In this document: positions 29,052 to 38,830 of the stretch, piece by piece | Layout: each line of letters starts with the position of its first letter | Position numbering within the stretch: position 1 is the first letter of the stretch | Source of the DNA: Alphaproteobacteria bacterium | Lineage (GTDB): Bacteria; Pseudomonadota; Alphaproteobacteria; Rhodobacterales; Rhodobacteraceae | DNA: 64,000 nucleotides | NCBI GenBank assembly: GCA_030429495.1 | Contig: JAUIFH010000006.1 | Location: 124,001 to 188,000, forward strand | Direction of reading: 5' to 3' | Made by a program: the position numbers and the translations under genes | Notes under the pieces: generated by a model | What the model saw: the letters and a program-made list of their open reading frames with translations, nothing else | Database searches by the model: none | Told to the model about the DNA's origin: nothing

Positions 29052-30053
29052 ATGTCAGGCACCGGCGCGGTGGGGCGCGCCTTCAATGTCTTCTGCATCG
29101 GTCAGGCCGGGCGGCTCGGCTACGAGGCGGTGATGCTGGCCGCGACCTTCCGCGCTGCCAATCCGGACTTCGCGGGAAAGCTGATAGTCGGCGAACCGCA
29201 GCCCGGCCCCCGCTGGGACGGCGATCCGCGGATGACCGCACCGGTCCGCGCGGTTCTTGACCGGTTCGGGGCCGATGTCGTGCCGATCGACACGCGGCAT
29301 TTCGGCAAGACCTATCCATACGGCAACAAGATCGAAGGGCTTTTCGCGCTGCCGGAAGGGGAGCCTTTCCTGTTTCTCGACACCGACACGCTCGTCAGCG
29401 GACCGCTCGCCTCGGTGCCGCTCGACTTTGACCGTCCCTCCGCCTCGATGCGGCGCGAGGGGACGTGGCCGCAGATCGAATTGTACGGGCCGGGATACGG
29501 GGCGACGTGGCGATCGCTCTACGACAGGTTCGGGCTGGATTACGAAAGCTCGCTCGACCTGACCAAGCCCGACGAGTTTTGGGAACGCTATCTGTATTTC
29601 AACGCCGGCTGGTACTTCTTCCGCTGCCCGCACGAATTCGGACGCCGCTTCCTCGACTACGCGCTTGAAATCCGCGACAACGCGCCGGAGGAACTGGTCT
29701 GCCAGTCCCTCGACCCCTGGCTCGATCAGGTCGCACTGCCGCTTGTCATCCACTCCTTCGGCGGCGGCAGGCCGGGGCCGGAACTCGATGGCCTCGACGG
29801 CCCCGTCACCTGCCACTACCGCACGCTGCCACTACTTTACGCGCGTGAAAGCGACGCGGCAGTAGCTGCGCTTGAGGAGGCCGTCGCGCCGAACCCGGTC
29901 AAGAAGGTGCTGAAGGAGTACGAACCTATCCGCAAGCTCGTCTATCAGGGCAAAGGGCAGAAGGTGCGTGCGATGTTCGACCGTGACGACCTGCCCCGGC
30001 GCGAACAGGTGATCCGCAATGCGATCAAGCGTGCGGGGCTCTGGCTGCGCTAG
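29052..30053 (+). CDS. Hypothetical protein, glycosyltransferase-like
   Basis: FLFLDTDTLVSG (DxD-like) and YLYFNAGWYFFR resemble GT-A folds; weak assignment. Confidence 0.6.
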   Translation: MSGTGAVGRAFNVFCIGQAGRLGYEAVMLAATFRAANPDFAGKLIVGEPQPGPRWDGDPRMTAPVRAVLDRFGADVVPIDTRHFGKTYPYGNKIEGLFALPEGEPFLFLDTDTLVSGPLASVPLDFDRPSASMRREGTWPQIELYGPGYGATWRSLYDRFGLDYESSLDLTKPDEFWERYLYFNAGWYFFRCPHEFGRRFLDYALEIRDNAPEELVCQSLDPWLDQVALPLVIHSFGGGRPGPELDGLDGPVTCHYRTLPLLYARESDAAVAALEEAVAPNPVKKVLKEYEPIRKLVYQGKGQKVRAMFDRDDLPRREQVIRNAIKRAGLWLR

Positions 30054-30122
30054 CCCCTTGAATCCGCGCGCGGCAGGGCCGACGTTCAGACAAAGACCGA
30101 CCGACAAGGGAGATGTCCGCCG

Positions 30123-31511
30123 ATGCGCCTGATCCGGTTCGCCGCGCTGCTTCTTGCCCTCAGCCAGCCCGCGACCGCGCAGGCGGAAGACCGGGTTCCG
30201 CGAACAGCCGCCGACCTGAGTCTGAGCTTCGCGCCCGTCGTGAAACAGGCAGCGCCCGCCGTTGTAAACATCTATGCAAGCCGTGTCGTTGCCCAGCGCC
30301 TCAGCCCCTTTGCTGACGACCCCTTCTTCTCCCGGCTTTTCGATTTCGGCCAGATCGTGCCGCGTGTCCAGAACTCGCTCGGCTCCGGTGTGATCCTCAG
30401 TTCCGACGGAATCGTCGTGTCGAACCATCACGTCGTCGGCGGTGCCGACGATATCCGCGTCGTGCTGGCAGACCGGCGCGAGTTTTCCGGCCAGGTCATA
30501 CTCGCGGATCAGGCGGCCGACCTCGCGGTGATCCGCCTTGATGGCGCGGACGGGTTGCCGGCGCTTGATCTGGCCGATTCCGATCTGGCCGAGGTCGGCG
30601 ATCTGGTTCTGGCCATCGGCAATCCGTTCGGCATCGGGCAGACCGTGACATCCGGCATCGTCTCCGGCCTCGCCCGCGCGGGCGGCGGCATGGAGCGCGG
30701 GCGTGGCTACTTCATCCAGACCGACGCCGCGATCAACCCCGGCAATTCGGGCGGCGCGCTCGTTGATGTCAACGGCCGGCTGCTGGGTATCAACACGTCG
30801 ATCCTGACGCGGTCCGGCGGCTCGAACGGGATCGGCTTTGCAATCCCCTCCAACCTGGTCGCGCAATATGTGGCGCAGGCTGAGGCCGGCGCCGCCGAGT
30901 TCCGCAGCCCCTGGGCGGGGATCGAGGTGCAGAGCGTCGATGCCGGCCTTGCCGATGCGATGGGCCTGCCCGGCCCCGGCGGCGCCGCGATCCGGCAGGT
31001 GCACCCTGACAGCCCCTTCGCGAGGGCCGGACTGCGTGCCGGCGATGTCCTGACCGAGATCGGCGGGCTGGCCGTGGACGGTCCGCAGGAACTCGACTAC
31101 CGGCTCGCCACGCTAGGCCCCGGTGGCAGCGCCACGGTGCGCTACTGGCGCGACGGCGCCGAACGGAGGGCCGAGATCGCCCTGTCCGCCGCGCCGGGCA
31201 GCGACGGCACCGAAAGCCTCCGTATGGCGTCCGGCACGGTATTCGACGGCCTCGCCGTCGCGGCACTTGGCCCGGCGCTGATCGAACGGCTTGGCTTGCC
31301 GCTTGCCTCCGAGGGCGTCGTGGTGACCGAAGTTGCTGGTCCTTCGCGCCGCACACGGCTGCGCCCGGGCGACCTTCTCATCGCCGTGAACGGCACGCGG
31401 ATCGAAACGCCCGCCGACCTGACCGCCGTTGTCGAACGACCGGCGCGGGTCTGGCAGATCGAGTTCCTGAGCGGCGGCAAGCGGGCGATCGTCCGCCTTT
31501 CCGCCGGTTGA
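30123..31511 (+). CDS. DegP/HtrA-like periplasmic serine protease with PDZ domains
   Basis: His NHHVVGGAD, Asp ADLAVIRLD, Ser NPGNSGGALVD; PDZ segments; signal peptide. Confidence 0.93.
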   Translation: MRLIRFAALLLALSQPATAQAEDRVPRTAADLSLSFAPVVKQAAPAVVNIYASRVVAQRLSPFADDPFFSRLFDFGQIVPRVQNSLGSGVILSSDGIVVSNHHVVGGADDIRVVLADRREFSGQVILADQAADLAVIRLDGADGLPALDLADSDLAEVGDLVLAIGNPFGIGQTVTSGIVSGLARAGGGMERGRGYFIQTDAAINPGNSGGALVDVNGRLLGINTSILTRSGGSNGIGFAIPSNLVAQYVAQAEAGAAEFRSPWAGIEVQSVDAGLADAMGLPGPGGAAIRQVHPDSPFARAGLRAGDVLTEIGGLAVDGPQELDYRLATLGPGGSATVRYWRDGAERRAEIALSAAPGSDGTESLRMASGTVFDGLAVAALGPALIERLGLPLASEGVVVTEVAGPSRRTRLRPGDLLIAVNGTRIETPADLTAVVERPARVWQIEFLSGGKRAIVRLSAG

Positions 31512-31616
31512 CGGGACGATCACGCCGCACTGTCCGGCAATTGATTTCCGAGTGATCGCTGCGCCCACCTACAGTTGGTGGCGAGGGATGGACCCCGAAC
31601 GAAAGGAACAGATCCC

Positions 31617-31748
31617 ATGCGCACGATTTTCATGCTGACACTCGCCGCCTTCGCGGCAATGACACTTGCCGCCTGTCAGCCGTCAGGCGGGGCCGGGCTG
31701 CACAAATCCCATTCGAAGGGCTCCCACAGCATCGGCCGCGACGACTGA
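31617..31748 (+). CDS. Small lipoprotein (43 aa)
   Basis: Hand-translated MRTIFMLTLAAFAAMTLAACQPSGGAGLHKSHSKGSHSIGRDD; lipobox LAAC. Confidence 0.65.
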   Translation: MRTIFMLTLAAFAAMTLAACQPSGGAGLHKSHSKGSHSIGRDD

Positions 31749-31826
31749 ACCGGCCGCGCAGCGCCGGTTGTGCGAAACCGGGCCTTGCCCTAACGTCTCC
31801 CGCGACCTGACCTTAGGGAGATTTCC

Positions 31827-33113
31827 ATGGCCAAGACCTACGGATTCGACACGCTGCAAGTCCATGCCGGCGCCCGCCCCGATCCCGCGACGGGCGCAAG
31901 GCAGACGCCGATCTACCAGACAACGGCCTATGTCTTTCGCGACGCGGATCACGCAGCCGCGCTCTTCAACCTCCAGGAAGTCGGCTACATCTATTCGCGC
32001 CTGACCAACCCCACCGTCGCAGCACTCGCCGAACGCATCGCGACGCTCGAGGGTGGCCAGGGCGCGGTCTGCTGTTCGTCGGGCCATGCGGCGCAGATCA
32101 TGGCGCTTTTCCCGCTGATGGGACCGGGGCGCAATATCGTCGTCTCCACCCGCCTCTACGGCGGCACAGTCACGCAGTTCAGCCAGACGATCAAACGCTT
32201 CGGCTGGTCGGCGAAATTCGTCGATACCGATGATCTGGCCGCGCTAGAGGCGGCAATCGACGATGACACCCGCGCGATCTTCTGTGAGTCGATCGCCAAT
32301 CCCGGCGGCTATGTCACCGACATCCCGGCCGTCGCGAAGGTCGCCGACAAGGCCGGCCTGCCGCTGATCGTCGACAATACCTCGGCCACGCCCTGGCTCT
32401 GCCGCCCGCTGGAACAGGGCGCGACGCTGGTCGTCCACTCGACCACGAAATACCTGACCGGCAATGGCACCGTCACCGGCGGCGCCATCGTTGATTCCGG
32501 CAAGTTCGACTGGTCGGCCTCGGGCAAGTTCCCGTCGCTCTCCGAACCCGAACCGGCCTATCACGGGCTGAAGTTCCACGAGACCTTCGGGCCGCTGGCT
32601 TATACGTTCCACTCCATCGCCATCGGTCTGCGCGACCTTGGCATGACGATGAACCCGCAAGGAGCGCATTACACGCTGATGGGCATCGAGACGCTGTCGC
32701 TGCGCATGGAGCGTCATGTCGCCAACGCGATGAAGGTCGCCGAATGGTTGGAGAAGGACCCCCGCGTCGACTACGTCACCTATGCGGGCCTGCCCTCGTC
32801 GCCCTATCACGACCGGGCCAAGCGGCTTTACCCTAAGGGCGCAGGCGCGCTTTTCACCTTCGCGGTCAAGGGCGGGTATGAGGCGTGCGTGAAGCTGGTG
32901 GATTCGCTCGAACTCTTCAGCCATGTCGCGAATCTCGGCGACACCCGCTCGCTCATCATCCATTCCGCCTCGACCACGCACCGCCAGTTGACGGAAGCGC
33001 AGCAGAAGGCGGCCGGGGCTGCGCCGAATGTCGTCCGGGTTTCGATCGGGATCGAGGATGCCGACGATATCATCGCCGATCTGGATCAGGCGCTGGCCAA
33101 GGCCACGGCGTGA
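31827..33113 (+). CDS. O-acetylhomoserine aminocarboxypropyltransferase / cysteine synthase family (MetY/MetZ-like)
   Basis: PLP motif VVHSTTKYLTGNGTVTGGAIVDSG; FDTLQVHAGARPDPATGARQTPIYQTTAYVF. Confidence 0.92.
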   Translation: MAKTYGFDTLQVHAGARPDPATGARQTPIYQTTAYVFRDADHAAALFNLQEVGYIYSRLTNPTVAALAERIATLEGGQGAVCCSSGHAAQIMALFPLMGPGRNIVVSTRLYGGTVTQFSQTIKRFGWSAKFVDTDDLAALEAAIDDDTRAIFCESIANPGGYVTDIPAVAKVADKAGLPLIVDNTSATPWLCRPLEQGATLVVHSTTKYLTGNGTVTGGAIVDSGKFDWSASGKFPSLSEPEPAYHGLKFHETFGPLAYTFHSIAIGLRDLGMTMNPQGAHYTLMGIETLSLRMERHVANAMKVAEWLEKDPRVDYVTYAGLPSSPYHDRAKRLYPKGAGALFTFAVKGGYEACVKLVDSLELFSHVANLGDTRSLIIHSASTTHRQLTEAQQKAAGAAPNVVRVSIGIEDADDIIADLDQALAKATA

Positions 33114-33152
33114 TCGCGTGGCGGCGCCCTTCGCCGGGCGCCGCCCACTGCC

Positions 33153-33848
33153 TTACTCGGCAATCTCGTAGATGATCGAGACGGTGCTGGCGATGCTCAC
33201 CTCGCCGGGCGCCACCGGAACATCACCACCCTTGGCCATGCTGGCTTCTGCCATCATCATCGGGCGCGGCGGCTGGAATCCGCCCTGCTCGCTGATCGAC
33301 AGGACCCGCCCCAGCGTGACGCCCGCAGCCTTGGCGTAAAGCGCTGCCTTCCGCGCGGCATCGGCGACCGCACGGCGGCGCGCCTTGTCCATCGCGGCAT
33401 CGCTGTCCTGAAGCCCGAAGCTGAGGCCGTTGAGCGTGTTCGCGCCCCCGGCGACGACGCCGTCCAGAACCGCCCCCACCGTATCAAGCGCACGGATGCG
33501 CACGGTCACGGTATTCGACGCGACATAACCGGTGATGGTCGGCTCCCGCCCGGACGAGCTGTAGTCGTAGCGCGGACCGAGCGACAGGCCCGATGTCTGG
33601 ATGTCACGATCTTCGATACCGGCCTCCTTGAGCCGAGCGATGACTGCGGCGACGGCCGCCGAATTCGCGTCGAGCGCCTCGGCTGCGGTTGCCGCCTCGT
33701 TCGTGGCTCCGATCGAAACCGTTGCCATATCGGGTTGTGCGTCGATCCGTCCCTCTCCGGTCACGGAAATCGTTGCAACGGGGACGTCTGCCGCCATCGC
33801 CGGCATGGCAAGAACCAGAATTGTCGCGAAAGTGCTGAGAAAGCGCAT
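33153..33848 (-). CDS. SIMPL (DUF541) domain periplasmic protein
   Basis: ISVTGEGRIDAQPDMATVSIGATNEAATAAEAL...IQTSGLSLGPRYDY. Confidence 0.88.
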   Translation of the reverse strand: MRFLSTFATILVLAMPAMAADVPVATISVTGEGRIDAQPDMATVSIGATNEAATAAEALDANSAAVAAVIARLKEAGIEDRDIQTSGLSLGPRYDYSSSGREPTITGYVASNTVTVRIRALDTVGAVLDGVVAGGANTLNGLSFGLQDSDAAMDKARRRAVADAARKAALYAKAAGVTLGRVLSISEQGGFQPPRPMMMAEASMAKGGDVPVAPGEVSIASTVSIIYEIAE

Positions 33849-34007
33849 GAATGCCTCCATTTCCTAGTGATGATCATCGGCTCTTTGACGCGCGCCGCAA
33901 GCGGATCCTTGGCGCAGCCGCTTTCCTTGGGCGGGATTCTGCTTTACGAGGGTTCATCGCCACGATGCGGCTTTGGAGACGGCCGCCAAGATGCTACTTG
34001 CGCCAAG

Positions 34008-37000
34008 ATGAAACCCGCATTCGCCCTGCGCCTCGATCATGATTCAGTGACGTTGCTGAGCCGCGCCGCCGATGGCTGGGTGCTGGCCGGAAGTGTCGCG
34101 CTTGCCGATCCCGCGCTTGGCCCCGCTTTGACGCGCCTGCGAGCACAGGGTGACGAACTCGCGAAGGCGCAAAGCGGCGGACGGCTGGCAACCAAGCTGA
34201 TCCTGCCCGCCTCGCAGATCCTCTATACCGAGGTCGATGCGCCGGGCCCGGACCGTGCGACGCGCCGCAGCCAGATCGCCCACGCGCTCGAAGGCCGCAC
34301 GCCGTACGCGGTGGACGACCTCGTCTTCGACTGGTCGCGCAACGGCCCCACCGTCCGGGTCGCCGTCGTCGCGAAGATGACGCTGGCGGAGGCCGAGGAG
34401 TTCGCCGAGGCGCACGGTTTCAATCCGGTCTCATTCGTCGCGATCCCCGAAGCCGTGCAGTTCGCGGGCGAGCCGTTTTTTGGCCAGACCAGCAAGGCCG
34501 CCGCGCACATGCCCGAGGGCGAGACGCTGACCCGCGACCAGGATCCGGTCAAAGTGGTCGACGCGCCGCTTCCCGAGGATTCAGCGGCATGCGGGCCGGC
34601 AGCGGCAGAAACCGACCAGCCACACGCCGAGACCGCGAAGGACACCCCCGCCCCCGAAGCACCGGAGGCAACCGCGCAGACAGGGGCCGCGGAACTGACG
34701 GAAGCGGAGAGCGAAGAGCCCGCAACAGACGATGCCGCCCACGACATGGAAATCGACGCCGAGGACACCGGCGCGCCCTTGCCGGACGGCGAGGCGGAAG
34801 ACGACACCGAAGAAAGCGCCGCGCCCGCCGACGACGCGTTTGAGGATAACCTGCCGGACGACGCTGCACCGGAAGTATCGTTCGAAGCGCTCGCGGACAT
34901 CCCCGACGCATCTTCCTCCGAACCCGGCGAATCGCCCGAAGACGAAGCAGCCAAGGATTCCGACGCAGACGAGACGGCGGAAACCGACGAACCGGATGGT
35001 GCGTCCGGGCAGGAAGCGGCAACCGCCGGACCATTGGAAGACACGTCCGGCGCGGCCTTGCCGGACGACATCCAGCCGCGCGATCTCGGTGTCACCGAGG
35101 GACTTGTGCCCGACGGGGCATCGGAGCTGCCGGATATCGACGCGACTGCGTCGGACCTGCCCGAAGGGCTGCCAGACGCATTGCCCGAAGACCTCGACGG
35201 GAGTCTGGGGCCCGAACCCGCGGCGGCCGAAGCCGAGGCGCCCTTCATCGCGGTGGACGACCTTTCCGGCCTCGACGATCCTGCTGCGGAGGCCGACGCC
35301 CCTGCCGTCCCCATCCCGGCGTTCTCCTCTCGCCGGCCAGGAGGAACAGTCACCCCTGTGCCCTCGCTCCGGGCCGAAAGGGCCGAAACCACCCCTGCCG
35401 CCGTTGGCGAATCCGTATTGTCGCGGGTGACCGACGGTGCCCTGCCGGACACATCCGCCGACGAAGCCGCGCCGCCACCCGTGACCGGAAACGGCAAGGG
35501 TATCCGCACCGGCCTCGAGCGGGCGCTTCTCAAGACCCTGCCGGACGCCAGACACGGCACCCAGGCACAGCTTCGCGCACGTCGCGCCGCCCCTCCGGGC
35601 GAAGACAAGACCGGCCCCGGGCCCGGCGGGCCGTTCGGCGCGATGTCGGAGCGTCGGCGTCCGAACACGGCACGGCTGGCCATCGGCATTGTCGCCGTAG
35701 CTGTGCTGATCCTCGTGATGACCGCCGTCGCGCTTTGGTCGATCTGGTTCGCAGCCCTGCCTGACACCGAGACAACCACTGTAGCGGAGGCTCCCGCAGT
35801 CACCGCACCGCCCGAGGTGTCAGAGGCGCCCGCACCCGCGCCGGAGGCCATAGTAGAAGTTGCCCCGACGCCCGCGCCGGCCGAGCCAGACGCCACTCAG
35901 GCACAGACCGAGACGCCGGACATCGCCCCCCCGGCAACTGGCACCATCTGGGTCGATCCGCCGAACGTCACCGGCCTTCCTGCCGACAATGACACGACCA
36001 CCGCCGGCACGCCGTCGATCACCGCGGCGCTGCCCCCCAGCCATGCCGAGGCCGTGACTCCGCCGGCGCTCGACACCGCCACCACCGCCGCCGACACCGC
36101 CCCGCCGCACCAGCCCCTGCCGCCACCCTTCGGCACGACGTTCGAGTTCCGCCCCGACGGGCTGATCCGCGCCACACCCGAGGGCGTCGTGACCCCGGAC
36201 GGCATCACGCTTGTCGCTGGCCGCCCGCCGGTTGCTCCGACCCCGCGGCCTGCCGGAATCGCGCCCGAGGCCGCGACGGGCGAAGCGGCGCCGCCCGAGG
36301 CTGAGCCGGAAACGATCATCGCGCCGGCCGACGCGCCGCAGCCCGAAGCGGCCCTGGCGGTTCCCGGCACCGACACCCCGCCGGCGCCGGGCGGATCGGC
36401 AGCACCCGAAGCCGAAACGGCTGCACAGCCGTCCGATGCCATCGCGGCGGCCGAGGCGCCCCTGCCGCCACCGGTCGATCCCGCCCATGCGGCGCTGAAA
36501 CCGCGCCCGCGGCCCGGCGCGATTGTCGATGCGACCCGCGCACGCGCTGCGGCCGCAGAGGCCGAGGCCCGCGCGCTGGCCGAGGCGCTGGCCTCGGCAA
36601 CGCCGCAGGCCGTCGCGTCCTCCCGCCTGCCTAAACAGCGGCCGAAGAACCTGATCCGCGCCGTCCCGTCGCCCGATGTCGAGGATGCCGTCGCCGCCGC
36701 CGTCGCAAGCAGCGTATCGGTCAACCCGGCACCCGCCGCGACGCCGGCCCCTGCCCCTGCCACCGCCAAACCGGAAGAGATCGACGAACCCGAGCCAACC
36801 GCGCCGGCACCGAACATCCCGACGACCGTGACCGTGGCACGGCAGGCAACGATCAAGAACGCGATCGACCTTGGCGACGTGAACCTGATCGGCGTCTTCG
36901 GATCGTCGTCCAACCGCCGGGCGCTGGTGCGCATGCCAACGGGGCGCTACGTCAAGGTCAAGATCGGCGACCGGCTCGATGGCGGCCAGGTCGCCGCGAT

Positions 37001-37070
37001 CGGCGACCGCGAACTCAGCTATGTGAAGCGCGGACGCACGATCGTTCTCAAGATCAAGGGCGACGGCTGA
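34008..37070 (+). CDS. Large Pro/Ala/Glu-rich membrane protein; GspL/PilM-like N-terminus, one TM, GspC/PilP-like C-terminus
   Basis: ATG at 34008 in ORF 33735..37070. Low-complexity acidic/Pro-rich linkers, TM IVAVAVLILVMTAVALWSIWFA, C-terminus NLIGVFGSSSNRRALVRMPTGRYVKVKIGDRLDGGQVAAIGDRELSYVKRGRTIVLKI. Confidence 0.75.
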   Translation: MKPAFALRLDHDSVTLLSRAADGWVLAGSVALADPALGPALTRLRAQGDELAKAQSGGRLATKLILPASQILYTEVDAPGPDRATRRSQIAHALEGRTPYAVDDLVFDWSRNGPTVRVAVVAKMTLAEAEEFAEAHGFNPVSFVAIPEAVQFAGEPFFGQTSKAAAHMPEGETLTRDQDPVKVVDAPLPEDSAACGPAAAETDQPHAETAKDTPAPEAPEATAQTGAAELTEAESEEPATDDAAHDMEIDAEDTGAPLPDGEAEDDTEESAAPADDAFEDNLPDDAAPEVSFEALADIPDASSSEPGESPEDEAAKDSDADETAETDEPDGASGQEAATAGPLEDTSGAALPDDIQPRDLGVTEGLVPDGASELPDIDATASDLPEGLPDALPEDLDGSLGPEPAAAEAEAPFIAVDDLSGLDDPAAEADAPAVPIPAFSSRRPGGTVTPVPSLRAERAETTPAAVGESVLSRVTDGALPDTSADEAAPPPVTGNGKGIRTGLERALLKTLPDARHGTQAQLRARRAAPPGEDKTGPGPGGPFGAMSERRRPNTARLAIGIVAVAVLILVMTAVALWSIWFAALPDTETTTVAEAPAVTAPPEVSEAPAPAPEAIVEVAPTPAPAEPDATQAQTETPDIAPPATGTIWVDPPNVTGLPADNDTTTAGTPSITAALPPSHAEAVTPPALDTATTAADTAPPHQPLPPPFGTTFEFRPDGLIRATPEGVVTPDGITLVAGRPPVAPTPRPAGIAPEAATGEAAPPEAEPETIIAPADAPQPEAALAVPGTDTPPAPGGSAAPEAETAAQPSDAIAAAEAPLPPPVDPAHAALKPRPRPGAIVDATRARAAAAEAEARALAEALASATPQAVASSRLPKQRPKNLIRAVPSPDVEDAVAAAVASSVSVNPAPAATPAPAPATAKPEEIDEPEPTAPAPNIPTTVTVARQATIKNAIDLGDVNLIGVFGSSSNRRALVRMPTGRYVKVKIGDRLDGGQVAAIGDRELSYVKRGRTIVLKIKGDG

Positions 37071-37076
37071 AAACGA

Positions 37077-37111
37077 AGGGGCGCGAAGGCTCCTCCGCCC
37101 CCCGCGCCCCT
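37077..37111. terminator. Putative hairpin between convergent genes
   Basis: AGGGGCGCG ... CGCGCCCCT 9-bp inverted repeat between the 34008-37070 gene and hppD. Confidence 0.4.
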
Positions 37112-37135
37112 GCTCCCCCCTGCGGGACCGCCGGT

Positions 37136-38230
37136 TTACCCGGCTTTCAACACTCCACGCGCGATCTGGTCGGCTTCGATGGATTCGAAAAGCGCCTTGA
37201 AGTTGCCCTCGCCGAAACCGTCATCGCCCTTGCGCTGGATAAATTCGAAGAAGATCGGCCCTATCACGGTCTTCGAGAAGATCTGCAAGAGGATCTTCGT
37301 CTCGCCGCCATCGACCACGCCCTCACCGTCGATCAGAACGCCATGCCGTGCCATCTCCTCGAGCGGCTCTTCATGGCCGACGACACGCTCGCGGCTCATC
37401 TCATAGTAGCTCATCGGCGGCTTCGGCATGAAGCGCAGGCCGCGGTCGTGGATCGCGTCGGTCGCGCCATAGATGTCCTCGGTCCCGACGGCGATATGCT
37501 GGATGCCCTCGCCGTTGTAGCGCTTCAGATATTCGACGATCTGGCCCGTCTCCCCGCGGTCCTCGTTGATCGGAATGCGGATGCGACCGCAGGGAGAGGT
37601 CAGGGCCCGTGAGTAGAGGCCGGAATGTTTGCCCTGGATGTCGAAGAAGCGGATTTCACGGAAATTGAAGAGATCGCCGTAGAACTTGAACCACGTGTCC
37701 ATGTTGCCCTTGTGGACGTTGTGGGTCAGGTGATCGAGGTAGTAGAAACCGACGCCCTCGGGCTTCGACTTGGATAGCCAGTCGAATTCCTCGTTGTAGG
37801 GCGAAGTCTCGTAATAATTGTCGATGAAGTAGATCAACGACCCGCCGATGCCGCGGATCGCCGGCACGTCCATGGTCTTGTCGTCGCCCTCATAGGGTTC
37901 CGCCCCCATCGCGACGGCGTGCTTGAACGCATGCTGCGCATCGACGACACGCCAGCCCATCGACGGCGCACAGGGTCCGTGCTCCTCCACGAAACGCGCG
38001 GCGAAGCTCTTCGGCTCGGCGTTCAGGATGTAGGTGATATCGCCCTGTTGCCAAAGCTCGATGTTCTTCGACCGGTGCCGGCCGACCAGTTCATAGCCCA
38101 TGCGCGCGAAGAGATGGCGCAACTCCTCCGGTTCGGGATGCGAGAACTCGACAAATTCGAACCCGTCGGTTCCGGCGGGGTTCTGGTCCGAAATCACGGA
38201 TTTCGGGGCGGAATGGGGAAATGGACCCAT
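37136..38230 (-). CDS. hppD: 4-hydroxyphenylpyruvate dioxygenase
   Basis: GFEFVEFSHPEPEELRHLFARMGYELVGRHRSKNIELWQQGDI...LLQIFSKTVIGPIFFEFIQRKGDDGFGEGNFKALFESIE. Confidence 0.95.
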   Translation of the reverse strand: MGPFPHSAPKSVISDQNPAGTDGFEFVEFSHPEPEELRHLFARMGYELVGRHRSKNIELWQQGDITYILNAEPKSFAARFVEEHGPCAPSMGWRVVDAQHAFKHAVAMGAEPYEGDDKTMDVPAIRGIGGSLIYFIDNYYETSPYNEEFDWLSKSKPEGVGFYYLDHLTHNVHKGNMDTWFKFYGDLFNFREIRFFDIQGKHSGLYSRALTSPCGRIRIPINEDRGETGQIVEYLKRYNGEGIQHIAVGTEDIYGATDAIHDRGLRFMPKPPMSYYEMSRERVVGHEEPLEEMARHGVLIDGEGVVDGGETKILLQIFSKTVIGPIFFEFIQRKGDDGFGEGNFKALFESIEADQIARGVLKAG

Positions 38231-38314
38231 TGGACATATCTCCTGTGCGCGTTAATGACGATTTTACCGCACAAGTCACGCGTCTGTTGCGCGTTTGAAA
38301 TGAAATAATGATGT

Positions 38315-38344
38315 GCATATGCGCGTTTTACGCGCTATGATCAT
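38315..38344. promoter_or_regulatory. AT-rich palindromic region between hppD and Lrp gene (candidate operator)
   Basis: GCATATGC, GCGCGTTTTACGCGC and ATGATCAT palindromes packed directly before the Lrp ATG at 38351. Confidence 0.45.
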
Positions 38345-38350
38345 AATATC

Positions 38351-38824
38351 ATGCAAAATTCACGCATCGCACTCGATGAAACCGACTCACGGCTTCTGGC
38401 CGCGTTGCAACGTGATGCCCACCTGACCTCGCAGGAACTCGGCGAGGCGCTCAACCTTTCGCCCAGCCAGGCGGGCCGCAGGCGGCAACGGCTTGAGGCC
38501 GAAGGGCTGATCCAGAGTTATGCCGCGAAACTCGACCCCCTGCGGCTTGGCCTCGCGGTGCAGGCCTTCGTGCAGGTCCAGATGGCGCGCCACGGGGCAG
38601 AGACCACGTCGGCCTTTTCCCGTCTCGTCGCGACCCAGCCAGAGATCACATCTGCGTGGACCCTCACGGGCGACGCCGATTATCTTCTTCGCGTCTATTG
38701 CGAAGACCTCGCGGGCCTGAACAGACTGATTCATCAGGTCCTGCTTGCCCATCCGGCGGTTTCACGGGTGCAAAGCCAGATCGTGATGGACCAGTTCAAA
38801 CCCGACGCCCCCTTGCCAACTTGA
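38351..38824 (+). CDS. Lrp/AsnC-family transcriptional regulator
   Basis: LDETDSRLLAALQRDAHLTSQELGEALNLSPSQAGRRRQRLEAEGLI; divergent from hppD. Confidence 0.92.
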   Translation: MQNSRIALDETDSRLLAALQRDAHLTSQELGEALNLSPSQAGRRRQRLEAEGLIQSYAAKLDPLRLGLAVQAFVQVQMARHGAETTSAFSRLVATQPEITSAWTLTGDADYLLRVYCEDLAGLNRLIHQVLLAHPAVSRVQSQIVMDQFKPDAPLPT

Positions 38825-38830
38825 GATTTC

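Noticed and set aside
31749-31826. SAM-II or SAM/SAH riboswitch before the MetY/MetZ-like gene
   Set aside because: I looked for the SAM-II and SAM/SAH core patterns and could not form them in this 78-nt leader; would need an Infernal search to exclude formally.
34223-35896. 557-aa Ser/Ala-rich minus-strand ORF (and 35897..36934)
   Set aside because: Antisense to the Pro/Ala/Glu-rich linker of 34008-37070; Ser/Gly/Ala composition is the reverse complement of that low complexity.
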